A stretch of DNA of 64,000 nucleotides from Roridomyces roridus (Eukaryota > Basidiomycota > Agaricomycetes > Agaricales > Mycenaceae): the NCBI GenBank assembly GCA_029378245.1, contig JARKIF010000062.1, positions 62,001 to 126,000 on the forward strand. Reading direction: 5' to 3'. The notes under the pieces are model-generated. The model made no database searches and was not told where the DNA came from. It saw only the letters and a list, made by a program, of their open reading frames with translations. A program made the translations under genes and the position numbers. Shown here piece after piece: positions 33,609 to 45,740 of this stretch; position 1 is the first letter of the stretch; each line of letters begins with the position of its first letter.

Positions 33609-36600
33609 ATGACAGGCCACTCAACGTCGTTCCCCGACGTTTTTCGCGCGCATATCGCGAATCCGGCTACAAGAAATCGCGTCGCCGTCGAATGCGCGGA
33701 TGAGAAATGGACTTACGACGACCTGGACGTTATTTCGACTGGCCTGGCTCTGGAAATCGCGCAAAAATATGGTTCAAGACCGACGGTCGCGACTATTTCG
33801 GAGAACCTGCCATATACGTTTGCTCTGAGCATCGCTGTCTGGAAGTTGGGCGGGATATTGGCGCCAATTGACTACCATACGCCCGAGACACTGTTGCGGC
33901 CCATGCTGCAGAAGATTATTCCAGCGTGCGTGGTGGTTCCCTCCATCGAGCAGGCAACGCAGAACATTGTGCTCGGTGAGTTGCTGTGTCCACCGGTTCG
34001 CATTCTTGAATGACAGTCCTTCAGATGCCGGCTGGCCAGTTTTGAGTTTCACACCAGAGGAATCGAGCATGGAGGCGCTGTGCCAGCGTTTCACAGAGGC
34101 CTTGGACCTGGCACCTGATGAGTCTTTACTAGTCGACCCGAACAGCATCGCCATCTACCTGTTCACCTCCTCCGCGTCGGACGTGACCAACATCAAATGC
34201 GTGCCCTTGACGCACCGTACTCTCATTACCCAGGCGCGCTCCGTACTCGCGTGGAATCGCAGGACTTTCCCCCAGACGTCGTTCGACCACCTGCGCAATC
34301 TTGGCTTTGCGCCGTTCTCCCATATGTTGGCCGTCTTGGATATTGGGTGGAACTGGTATCTCACTGCGGGGTGCTACATCTTTGGGCTCACTCCCTCCGG
34401 CTATCTTGCTCAGCGCGAGGAGGCAAGCAGCGATATGGTGACCCACCTGTTGCAATCGATCGAGAAATTCCGACCGGACACGTTTGGCGCAGTGCCCTGG
34501 ATATTCGAGAATATAATGAAATTAGTTCTTGCGGAGCCGGATGCAGAGCGCCAAACCAACTTGAACAGTGTATTGGCGGGTTTCAAGATGGTCACTTTGG
34601 GCGGAGCACCGACAAGCGAGGAGTGCGTCAGGTGGGCACAGAGCGTCGGCATACCACTGAGCCTCCAGATGGGGATGACGGAGCTGGGCGGGTCGCTGTT
34701 CCACCGAGTGGCGGACTTGGTCGACAATGGGTGGCCTGTGTCGCAGAGACTCACGGAGGACGCAGAATTTGCGCTCGTTGACGTGGATGGTAATCCTCAC
34801 CCGTCAGGCAAGTCCCTCACGGTACTCCCAGCTGCGTTCTCACCCAGTCAAAAGAGGGCGAACTGTGGATATCGAGTCGAGTAATTGCCACAGGCTATCT
34901 GAGGCACGACTCGTCTCCGTTCAGCATCGGGCCTGATGGGCTGATCACATTCAAGACGGGAGATCGGTACAGACTGACGGATGGCCGTCTGAAATGGCTG
35001 GGTCGCATGACGGATTTCATTATTGTGAGTTTCAACTTGGGTCCAGCCACGCGAGTTCTAACCGGAGACTCAAGCTCGGTTCTGGGGAAATGGTCGATCC
35101 GCGCGTCCTTGAACGATCTCTCGACGAGTGTCCGCCCATTGCACGCACATGCATTATTGGCAACAATTTCCTGCGGACGGCCGAGTTTTTGTGTGCGTTG
35201 GTCGAGTTGAAGCCTGGCGAGAAACGCGGAGACGCTTCAACCAACATGGAGGTTTCGCGCGCGATACGGGAAGTGAACCGACAACTGGCGCCGCCGTTGC
35301 GAATCAAGTGGACCCGTGTCTTCATTCTTGAAGAGGGGCAGTCTATTCCGATCAACACCAAGAAACAGATTTTTCGCAAGAAATTGGAGGCATTGTTTGG
35401 ACGACTGGTGAGGTCCTCCTTGTTTGTTCGGCCCGCTGATCCGGATCAACAACCAGGTCAATCCGAACAACGCCCATGTCGCCGACAGTGGACCAACCGA
35501 ATCCGTGGCCGACCAAGCTCTATTCAATGTCGTTGCTCAGGTAGTGGCCACTGGCCTTGGCGTACCTCCAGAAACTCTCCTACTCGATGAGCAATCCACA
35601 TTCGCCGAGGTGAGCTGCATTTTATGCCACAAGGACCGCACTGAGGACAGCGTGATAGTTTGGACTGGATTCCGCGTCGTCAGTCTCCATTGTCAGCAAT
35701 TTGAATGAGCGTCTTGGCCTCAAGCTTCCACGGAACACTTGCCACACCTACGTCGACCTCAAATCGTTGACTGCATTCATCTCAGAACGCCTCGGACAGG
35801 CTGACGTCGTTCCTGCCCTTCAAAAGGCCCCGAAAGTCGACAACTCCTCCTCTGCAGACGACGTAGTCATTGTTGGTCAGGCGATGCGGCTCCCAGGGGA
35901 TATCAACACCCCAGAGTCGTTCTGGGAAGCGCTCGTTGACATGCGGGAAGATCTCATGATCCCCATGCCCAGCGATCGGTGGGACCACAGCACATTCTAC
36001 AAGCCGTACGACGAGACTGGTAGTGATGCTGGGTATATCACCTTCAAGAAAGCCGGATTTATCGAGGTTGGGAGTTTCGACAACGCATTTTTTGGCATCT
36101 CTGCTGCCGAGGCGTTTTTTGTTGCGCCAGCTGTTCGAATTAGTCTCGAGACAGCGTTCCAGGCGCTAGAAAATGCCAATATTCCCAGTGCCAGCCTCAA
36201 GGGTACCCGAACAGGGGTTTTCGCTGCGGGGGGCATGGATGTGGGCTACAGTCACCTTATGTTTTCCGCGATGGGATTCGATTGTACGTCTGTTGGTCTC
36301 TTTAGGCTCCTTGCTCTAATTTCGGGCAGCCTATTCGCGTTTCCACGGAACTGGCACCGCAAACAGCACTATTTGTGGTCGTTTGAGCTAGTATGTTGTA
36401 TCCATCCTGATTTCGACACATTCATTGACCATTTTTTAGTCTGCTTGATGTGCACGGGCCCTCGACGATAGTAGACACGGCATGCAGTGGCGGCATGGTG
36501 GCTTTCGATCAAGGTCTGTCTGCTCATGCCTTGCTCTCACAATATAACCCGTTCTTCAGCCGTGCAATATCTGCGATCTGGTCAAGCTGAAACTGCAATT

Positions 36601-39600
36601 GTATTGGGGACAAATACCCACACATGGTGAATCCTTACCGTACTGTTGATATCGCAAGCTAAATCTGCTTCCAAGGCCTGGAGACTTTGCGTAGGTCGAT
36701 TGTCCTTACTTTCCAGACGGCCCGCTCAAGTCGCCGCAGGTTCACTTCGGCGCAGAAGATGACCTCTCCTCATTCCCGTTGCGCCACATTTGCAAGTGAT
36801 GCTGACGGGTATGTCCCTTCTACGTTCTTTTGCAAGTAGCGCTCACATTTGATCAGCTACGTTCCATCTGAAGCGGTCTGTGTTTGCTGTGAAATGACTC
36901 TTCCTCATCTAACAGATCTTTTTAGGCAGTAGCTTTCGTGCTCAAGACAAAGCAAGCAGCACTGCGCGACGGGGACACCATTTTAGCGGTAGTGAAAGCC
37001 GCGGGAACGACACACAACGGAAAGTCCCAGGGTTTGGCTGCTCCCAGCGCTACAGGGCAGGCAGACCTCCAGCGTTCGCTCCTCTCGGCGGCGTCGATGG
37101 CCCCGTCGGATATCGAGTAAGCCATGCAAACTCCCACTCGACCTTTCTTACTCTCAAACAGTTTCTTCGAGACACATGGGACTGGGACATCTCTCGGCGA
37201 TCTTATCGAGATCGAAGGAATCAATTCTGTCTTCGCAGGCTCGCACACACCCGAACGGCCTCTGATTATTGGCGCGTCCAAGACGGTGTACGGACATACT
37301 GAAGTCACAGCTGGCTTGGTAGGGATTTTGAAGGCGATCAAGCAGCTGGAGACTGGGCACGTGACTGGGCTCAACAGCATAGTAGATGGCAAATTGAACC
37401 CTGAACTGGATTTGACGACCGTCCCACTTCTTATACCTTCGGATACCGCTCACTTGAAGAGATCCAAAATGCCCCTTCGCGGTCTCGTGGTGTCAGTACA
37501 GTCTTCCGTCGTTTGAATCGGACCTGACACTGCGTATTAGTGCTTATGGATTTGCTGGGACGCTTTCCGGTACCATTCTCGAAGCTCCTCCTCGGCCAAA
37601 GGCTATTTCCGGCGTGGCAGAGCCCTCTTGGATGCTCTTTGCGGTCAGCGCCAAGACTCTGGAAGCACTCAACCAGCAACTCCGACAGTACTTGGAATTC
37701 TGTTCCAACGCCCCTCCGGACCAATTCGGCTCCATTTGTTACACCAGCTGCATCGGCCGGGATATGTACCGCTACCGTTTCTCATGCGTTGCCAAGGACA
37801 TGGATGGTCTCGTGCAACGCCTCCAGGGCGCACTTTCACAAATTTCCGCTGGTCCATCGCCCAATTCGAACGCAAGGCTCGTCCTGGCTTTCCCCGGCCA
37901 AGGCTCCCAGTATTTCGGGATGGCCAGCGCCCTTTCTCGGAAGTTCCAGGACTTCAAAGTGATTCTGAAGGACGCGGCCAAGATGGCGACCTCGTTGGCC
38001 GGTTTCGACGTTCTGTCGCTTCTTCTCGGCCAAGGCCAGGATGAAATTGACAAGAGTGACGTGGCGCAGATCTGTGTAAGCTCCCTCTGACCACTTTCCC
38101 CTCTGATCTCACGATCTCTTCAGATTTTTGTTTACCAATATGCAGTATCCCAATTTTTGCGCAAGTTGGGTGTCAAGTCACATGCTGTCATTGGCAACAG
38201 TCTAGGGGAGATTTCTGCAGCAGGTCTGATGCGCTCGTCCTTCGCATTTGTTCCATTTGCTGAACCTTTCTAAAGTCCAGGCTGGGGCTCTGAGCTACGA
38301 GCTTGGATTGCGTTTTGTTGTTGCTCGAGCTAAGATCTTGGCGGCTGATCCCGCTCGTCCTGCCGGAATGGTGGCAATAGCGGGCAACCAAGCGACGATC
38401 CTAGGCCACATAAGGGACCTCCATCTCGAAGAACGTGTGGTGATTGCTGTCTTTAGCAGCAAAGACAGCCACGTTGTTTCTGGCGACCTGGAAGCGATAC
38501 ATACCTTTCTTTCTCACGTCAAACGAGCGGGGACGAGAGCAACGCTCTTGAACGTTGATCAAGGCGAATCGAACTTTTTTTCTTCATCGGAGAAAGTTGC
38601 TAACTTTCCAAAGGTTTCCACAGTCATTCTATAGACGGTCGGCTTCAGGATCTGGCTACTTGGCTGAGTGAGAACGCGCAGAGTGCTCGGCCGTTGGCCT
38701 TGCCGATCTTCTCGACTGCTCTCGGGAGACAATTAACCGCCAAGGAAGTGATTCTGCCACAATATTGGGTTCGATTGATTCCCCAGCACTTGTCGCAAGC
38801 TTACCCGTGTACCCAGGTTGATCATGCCCGCAACCCCGTGCGATTCGCCCAAGCAGCAGCAAAGATCAAGGAAGATAAACTCTTCAAACGTGCGATCATT
38901 CTCGACGTCGGACCCACGCCCACAGCTTGGGCAGCGTTGCAGTCGAACGAATTGAACGACAATCTTCTCCTTTCGTCCTCGGCAAAGAAAGGAAAGGATC
39001 AAGAACTCGCGTTCCTCTCCGCCATCGCATCCTTGATCGAATGCGGTGTCAATCCTGATGTCGCGGTGTTATTCGGGCCTGGGATACCCAAGACAAACCT
39101 TCTGTCCTACCCTTTCCAGCGTCAGCGTTTCTACCCAGACGTCATCCCGACTCGTTCCCTCCTTTATCCCACGGGCTCCAGCACCGGCGGGACTGTCACT
39201 CCCCTTACTTCCGAAGACGAGATATCTGCTTCCCCACCATCTACTTTTGTGGTAGACCCAAGCCTCTTCGAGGTCCTGAATGATCACCGTATTCAGGGCG
39301 AAGTAGTCCTTCCCGGGGCTGGCATGGTGGATGCTTTTGCGAGAGTCAGAGCAAAAGAATCTCTCAACATTCGATTCCATCGTCCATGGGTGCTGTCGGC
39401 GCCTGGACAAATCTCCAACATGGAATTCGGTGCTGACAGTGCATTCACTCTGTATGACGACGACAAAGGAGACAAGCTTTGCACCGGCACTTACTCGGCT
39501 GCGACGCCCCATACTGCTGCACTCGCCGGCTTGACGGAAGGTCTGCCGACCAATTCGCGGACCTGGGACGACGTGTATGTGGACTTTGTCAATGTCCAGT

Positions 39601-41661
39601 TTGGCCCTTTGTTCAAGAGTATCACCTCGGCGTTGGTTTGGGACAAATATGCCGAGGGTCACATAACCGTCAAACCCTCGTCAAACCCCGAGAACGACAG
39701 GATTCGCGCTCTCGACGCATGTTTGCATATGTTTGGCACCTTTGGAGCATTTGCGACCAATATGGATTCCGAACTTTCCTTCCAGTCCGGCGCTTTCCTG
39801 CCATGGTCTCTCGAAGGGTACACCATGTGTATGGACGCCCTTCCCGAGACCTTCGTCTGCAGGTATCGACTACCGATATCACGTGAACGTGGTGGCCGTG
39901 TCGTATCGACAGCATTCGAGGTCTTTTCGCTCTCGGGCAAGCTCTTGGCCTACTGCGCCAAGTACTCTGTGGCCTGGATTGATATGAGTGCGTCTCAAGC
40001 GCAAGATCAATCGGTTTTCCAGCAAGTGTGGATTCCCAAGGCACTCGGGCCGGCATCTTCCTCGGATCAGGGCTCCAGGATCATTTTCTCCAAAAGCCGA
40101 TCTGATTGGACCACCGCCTGCTCCCCCGACAGCGTTTTCGTCGACCTAGAAGATTTTGCAAGCATCGACATCAAGCCTCAATCCACCATCATATTGGATG
40201 CTATGGCGGACGACAAACCCGAGTCGGAACCGTTCTCCGCTTTCTGGCAAAAGATGCTGTTCCTCATGAAATCGCTCGGTCGGCAAAAAACGGGTACATT
40301 TACGCTTGTGGTGGTTTCTGCCTCGTCGTCCACGGAACCGTCTGTTCTTGGCCCGATGGCTCAAGGAATGCTCCGAGTGTTCCGCCGCGAGCTCGGAACA
40401 GACAAGGCATACGGCATAGAGGTCCCGGCCGACGCGTCTCCAAAAGACATTGCCCGCATTGTGGAGAGCGAGCTTGGTGCTACACGAGGAGCAGTCAAGG
40501 ACAACATCGTTTCGTACCGGTCACCCTCCCTGCTTCGCTTTGTCCCGCAGCTCCAGCCTTTGTTGTTGGATGAAGCAAGTTCCGTTGTTCCATCTGGAGT
40601 CGCTGTCATTGTCGGTATGGGGAGTATTGGTTTCGCGCTGAGCTCTCATATGATAGCGGCGGGCTTTTCTTCAGTCGTGTTTATTGGACGACGCCCATCG
40701 ACGGATTCCAAGGTTAGTTGATCAACGTGGTCTGCGATCTCGTGCTTATCGCGTCTAGGTGTCGCAGCAGCTATCCACCGTTATGTCTGCCCAGGTCGGG
40801 TACTTGCAAGCCGACGTGTCCAATCGCGATTCGTTGCGAACCGCTCTTCGACGCATAATCGTCGAGTATGGCAGCATCAAGAGCATAGTACATACGGCTG
40901 CCTCTGTCCACGACATGACCATTGCTTCCATTACGGTGGACGCGTTTGACACGGTCATTCGCCCTAAAGTGTATGGTGCCTACAACCTCCACCTCCTCGC
41001 AGAAGAACTGGGTCTCGAACTACATTCGTTCGTCCTGCTGAGCAGTATCAGTGTTCCGCTGGGCAATCCCGGACAAGTCGCCTACGTCGCTGCCAACTCG
41101 TTCCTCGATTCACTAGCCGCGTTCCGGCAAAGCAGAGGTCTTCCGGGCGTGTCACTGCAGCTGGGCCCTTGGGAATCCGAGCTGATGGACAACCTTGCGA
41201 CACAAGCAAGCAACGATGGCGCAGTGCCAGTTATGACGATGGCGCACAAGGACGGGTTACCCCTGATTATTCGTTCTCTGGCATCCCCGGTTCCTGTGCA
41301 GCTCATAGCGTCTGTGAATCCGCAGGCGCTATCCCGAATCCCTGCGTTTGCCACAGACTCCTTGTTCTCCGTGCTTTTTACCGACACAGATGATAAGCCG
41401 GGCGGGCAGGAACTGAGTAACGAGGCAGTGGGGAAGACTCTCATATCCATCCTCTACCGCGTGTTGGAATTGTCCGACTCGGAGCCCTTGGAGCTCAATG
41501 ATTCGATGACGGCGACGGGCATCGACTCGATCGCGTTCGGGCAGATTCGTGGGGCGGTCTTGAAGCAGCTGGGTGTTGACATTCCTTTGGTCTATCTTTC
41601 AGATGCGTTTACTCTCAACGACATGCTTGCATATGTGCAAGAAAGCGCGGGTGGTCACTAA
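33609..41661 (+). CDS. Hybrid multidomain synthase: A-ACP-KS-AT-DH-KR-ACP
   Basis: About twenty short introns join into ~2,350 residues. Domains by position: adenylate-forming domain (33640-35400; GGAPTSEECVRWA and QMGMTELGG, late GRMTDFII), ACP1 (35490-35790; GLDSASSV), KS (35860-37560; active DTACSGG with Cys at 36483-36485, then ETHGTGTSLGD and KTVYGHTE), AT (37620-39100; GNSLGE and FHSHS), DH (39260-39990; DHRIQGEVVLP, with Asp in RALDACLH), KR (40000-41180; VGMGSIG, LLSSISVPLG, AYVAANSF), ACP2 (41420-41640; GIDSI). No methyltransferase, enoylreductase, or release domain is seen. The product would be a short reduced or unsaturated chain, primed by whatever the A domain loads (inference). 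The A3 core is degenerate (LFTSSASDVTN), so loading is uncertain. One intron (34808-34854) has a GC donor, and another (38564-38613) an unusual GCGAAT donor. The first in-frame ATG is 33609. Confidence 0.85.
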
Positions 41662-41742
41662 ATTATCATTTTATTGTATTGTATCTCATAGACTACTTGA
41701 CAGCTAATGTAACTGGTGCACCTCGAATCTTCAGTAAAGCCA

Positions 41743-42966
41743 TTAACCGTGCACAAGGATGCCACCAGGCTCGGCAAAGGTGCCCACCCCCCGCCAAAAC
41801 TCTGGGCGTGCGCAATCCACAATGTCAGCACCAACGGTATCACGCAGATGCTCGCAGTTGTGGCACATCTGCCTAAAGGCGTTGGCTTGCGCGAGAATGG
41901 TGAGGAGATCGTGTAGACTGAGATCTGTGCGTGCCAGGATGCTATCGCAGGCGCTGAGGCCAGTGAGAGGATCTACGACGTTCATCGCTGCGACGTTGAG
42001 TGCAAGTGTACGGAGAGACGTCCCGGATGCGACGAGTTTCCGAAAACTGAGGGCAAGTTACTAGGGGACCATCGATCCGTCAATGGGGCCACGTACGCGG
42101 AAAGAGATATGGCCTCGGCGCAGTCGCCCCAGCAAGTCCCGAAGAGGGAGCCGACAGGGTTCGGGAAACGGGTTTGCATGGGCGTTGGATTCACGAGAGC
42201 ATCGTGCCATAATTCGCGAAGGATTCCTTCACGTACGGCGCGAGCCATAAGAAAATGACTTCGAGGCTTGAGCCATGCGAGGCTGGACCCCAAGACGACG
42301 CGTGTATCCGAGGGCTTGGGCTTATGAATTCGGAGAACTGACCAGGGGCGGAAAACACACCGAGTTGACCCAGAGGAGTTGCACAGTCGTCGGGGCGCGA
42401 GATTGGACAAATGGGGACGATATCTTGCATACTTTGGCGTACAAGGCGAGGAGCCTTATTCGTTCGGACATGCTGAGTGGCCCATATGGCTGCATAGAAA
42501 ATATGTAGCCTGGTGAGGAATGAGGACATCTTTCAACTCCACAAAAAGACACACACCAAGAGCCGTGAAGTAATCTGGGATTATGAGGCTAGCATGGTCG
42601 TGAAACTTGACCGACACGGAATAGTATTCCTGAGAGGCCGAAAGTAAGACGGATGTCCTCGCTGTTCTGTGACAAGTCAAAAAGCGCGTCTTGGAGCGGG
42701 AAAAGCGAGCGTACAAGCAGGGGACGACCAGCCCCGCATGTACAACGTCTAGATCACCGCGGTTGGCGCCAGAGACCAACGCAGGAGTGTTGCATAGACT
42801 TTTGAGCGCGTTCGAGAGCTTGGACGAATGAGTTACGGAGCCCTCTAATAAAGAAGAAAAGAACATGCCTGAGCAGATGTTCTGGCAGGAATGAGCTCTC
42901 GAATGAGGCTCGCAAGCATGCACGATGGCGAAAGCAAGGATCACACATGTCACAAATGGTTTCCAA
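41743..42966 (-). CDS. Conserved hypothetical protein, convergent with the PKS
   Basis: At least four exons. N-terminal exon(s) begin near 42966 and reach a conserved-looking stretch LVSGANRGDLDVVHAGLVVPCLY, then FYAAIWATQHVRTNKAPRLV. The next exon contains GSLFGTCWGDCAEAISLSA. The last, in good frame to the stop at 41743, contains MCHNCEHLRDTVGADIVDCARPEFW. The CAE and C-x2-C pair resembles the zinc site of deaminase-fold proteins, but spacing is wide and this is only an analogy. One exon junction (around 42335-42385) could not be resolved without an intron of only ~32 nt, so the model there is uncertain and a disabled gene is possible. Only 81 bp separate its stop from the PKS stop. Confidence 0.5.
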
Positions 42967-43050
42967 TTTTTTTGTATTATCCCTGGCGGTACTTACGACT
43001 CGCTCGAATATAGTATGTATCTAGTGAGGGTATATAATGCAAACACAATC

Positions 43051-44306
43051 CTACGAGTCAAGAGCCTGAGGCTTTTTGCTGACGACCAGGTACATCGGCG
43101 TGAACAACTGAGGGATGTTAGCACTTGGAATACAAGCGAAGAAAGGACTGACCTTCTGCTGACCGCCACGCACAAGCGAAAGGGCGGCGACACGGAGGGC
43201 CTCACCGACATCATGCGTGCCCTTGGGCACCAAACCCAGCTTCTCCATGAACCACAACGCGTTGTGCGTCACGAAAATGCCGCTCCAGCTCATCCGCCAC
43301 ACGGTAAAGTAATCCCACACGGTCTGCGCCTTCCGGATGTCACCCTCCAAGGGATAATACCACGGTACAACGTCCGGGCGGTCAGCAAGATCCTCCTCGT
43401 GCTGAACCTCGAAGCCGACCGTCTTGAGCGCCTCCCTGGCAAGCTTGATGGGCCGCATTTCGGGAATACCGTTGCCGAGCTCGATCTCGTGCTGCAGCTT
43501 GGCGTGGTCAGGGATGGAGGCGTCCCAGTCGTCGGTCATGCACCATTCGTATACACCGAACTGAAACCAGGTAAGTCTGGGACAAGGAAAAAACGAACAA
43601 CTCACAGTCCCTCCGGGCTTGAGAACCTTGAAGATCTCGCCGTAAACGCCCTCCCACGTCGGTGCATGGCAGGTCGCCTCGATAGCATACACTGGAACAA
43701 CATTGAGATTTTTTTCTAGTCAAAAGCTAGTTAAACGCTCACCAGCATCAAAGTAGTTCTTGCCAAACTGCTCCTCGAGCTTCATGAAATCCCCACGGAC
43801 GAAGGTGACCTGACCCTCCAGGCCCGCCTTCTTGGTGTACCGGCGTGCACGCTGCACCTGGAACTCGTTGTTGTTGAGCCCAACGATCTCGACGTCTGCG
43901 AAACGTGCGATGGCACGAGCGGGCCCTCCAACACCGCAGCCGACGTCGAGGACGCGCATACCAGGCTTCAGACCCATCTGGGCAGCGAGGTAGTGCTCGT
44001 GACGCGCCAGGGCGGCGGCAAACGCCTCGCCCTGGAAGAAACGGCAGAAGTGGAACGACTCTGCCCAGCCGTACTCGTACAGCTCCGTAGCACCGTCGTA
44101 ATATCCTGGAGAAAGTTAGGACGTCCATGACCTCCTAGGGAAAAAAACGCACCGTTGACTACGTCCGTGTAGCTGTCGACCCGGTTGTCGGTGCCGGTGC
44201 TATCCTCCTTGGAGATGTCCTTGTTCCAGAACTTGGTGTAGTTGGCGATACGGTCGCGTTCGCGTCCGTCCACGAGACCATTGGGGTTGTTTTGGATGAG
44301 GGACAT
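43051..44306 (-). CDS. ERG6: Sterol 24-C-methyltransferase
   Basis: Four or five exons give ~345 residues. It reads MSLIQNNPNGLV, then YYDGATELYEYGWAESFHF, the SAM-binding motif LDVGCGVGGPARAIARF, then VGLNNNEFQVQRARRY, YAIEATCHAP, and the C-terminal sterol methyltransferase region GIFVTHNALWFMEKLGLVPKGT. These are the family signatures of Erg6, which transfers a methyl group from SAM to C-24 of the sterol side chain in ergosterol synthesis. All catalytic motifs are intact. It shares a 290-bp promoter with the acyl-protein thioesterase. It is a primary-metabolism gene, not a tailoring enzyme of the PKS locus. Confidence 0.9.
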
Positions 44307-44596
44307 CGAAAGACTGGACGGAAGAGTCAGTTAATGTGTTGTTGCGAGTAAAGAAATCGAGAAAGGTCAGAGACTTGAATGGATCCCGAAGGAAACCAGC
44401 CCACTAGGCCGAAGCCCGTCGCATAGTTTGCATTTTTCATCATGAAAAGTAGCAGGAGAATATACTCACAAGTGGTGGGAGGAGGGAAAGAACGGATAGA
44501 GAAATGGGACGATGTGTTCGCATTTTTTGAGGCGAAGCGATTGATGGGTGTCAAGCATTCACAAACAGACTCATCCGGTGACACAACCACCGGGCC
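44307..44596. promoter_or_regulatory. Bidirectional promoter region between ERG6 and the thioesterase
   Basis: The two start codons face away from each other across 290 bp, so both promoters must lie here or overlap. No TATA box is evident. No sterol-response motif was identified with confidence. Confidence 0.45.
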
Positions 44597-45507
44597 ATGT
44601 CCTTGTATCCGCTCGACCTCTCCGTAATTAGACCGCCTCCAGGCTCAGAAATACCCCCAGTCACTGGACCCGCTACTTCTGTTGTTATCATTCTTCACGT
44701 ATGTTCAAAACGGCTGCAAGCTCGGAATCTCAACAAGAATCAGGGCTTGGGCGACACATCTCAAGGCATACCGCTAGAAATTGCCAACGACCTCCGCAAA
44801 GATCCTGCACTGAGCCATGTCAAGTGGATATTACCGCAAGCGTCGGTACTTCAACAGTCTTTCTGCTTGGTGGTCATCATGCACTTCGTAGGCCCAGTCG
44901 CGTTATCAAGGGACTAATGAATCAGACAAAGCCCGCCTGGTATGATATGTTCAACTTTGCGATGCCTCTCAGGCTTCCCAAGGACGGGGAAGAAGATGCT
45001 CAAGGCATGCTCCACACGGCCGCCTGCGTCGACGCTCTTCTGTCCGAACTGATCGATTCCGGCATCGATCCTAGTCGCATTGCGCTTGGAGGCTTCTCTC
45101 AAGGGGCCGCCATGACCCTCCTCACCGGGCTCACGACGACCAAGAAATTAGGCGGTCTGTTCGTCATCAGCGGGAGGCTCCCTCTCCGAAACAAGATCAA
45201 ATCGGTATAGTTTTCTGCTGCAGACAACCTCTTTTTACACTGTGTGTTGCAGATGGTCTCGGAGCACGCTTCGTCCTTGCCTGTGTTCTGGGCGCATGGA
45301 ACAAGCGACACCACTGTCAAATACCAGCTGGCGCGTGTCTCTGCCGACTTCCTCAGGACTGAGGCGGGTTTTCCCACTGCAACTCGTACAGGTGCTCCGG
45401 GGATTGATTTTCACTCGTACCATTCGCTTCCACACTACATTCGGGACGATGAGCTCTCGGACTTGGCTTCTTTCTTGAAGAAAATTCTGCCTCCGGTGGA
45501 GACTTAG
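44597..45507 (+). CDS. Acyl-protein thioesterase / carboxylesterase (APT1-like)
   Basis: Four exons encode ~240 residues with an alpha/beta-hydrolase fold. Motifs in order: VVIILHGLGDTSQG (oxyanion strand and loop), QTKPAWYDMF, GGFSQGAAMTLLTGL (nucleophile Ser), VFWAHGTSDTTV (Asp), and YHSLPHYIRDDEL (His). This is the APT1/lysophospholipase family that removes palmitate from proteins. Introns fall after the LH of the first motif and inside PQAP. The start MSLYPLDLS at 44597 gives the normal short N-terminus of the family. A 5'-adjacent divergent gene is ERG6. Confidence 0.85.
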
Positions 45508-45740
45508 ATCACTTGTATTCTCTGTATAATGGGATGATTTGGACACAACGAACTTGAGAGAAGCACATAGCTACGTTAGCGTCTGATAAGTGTCGTCCCG
45601 CGGATGTATTGATTGGCGACTCTTGATGAATTTGAAGCATTGCCTCTTTCAAGTTGCGCCGGCACCGTAACCCGTACGGCGTTGAGCACCGTCCTTTTTG
45701 CATGCCTCTTTCGACCTTCACTTCGCCAAGCTGTTGACCG

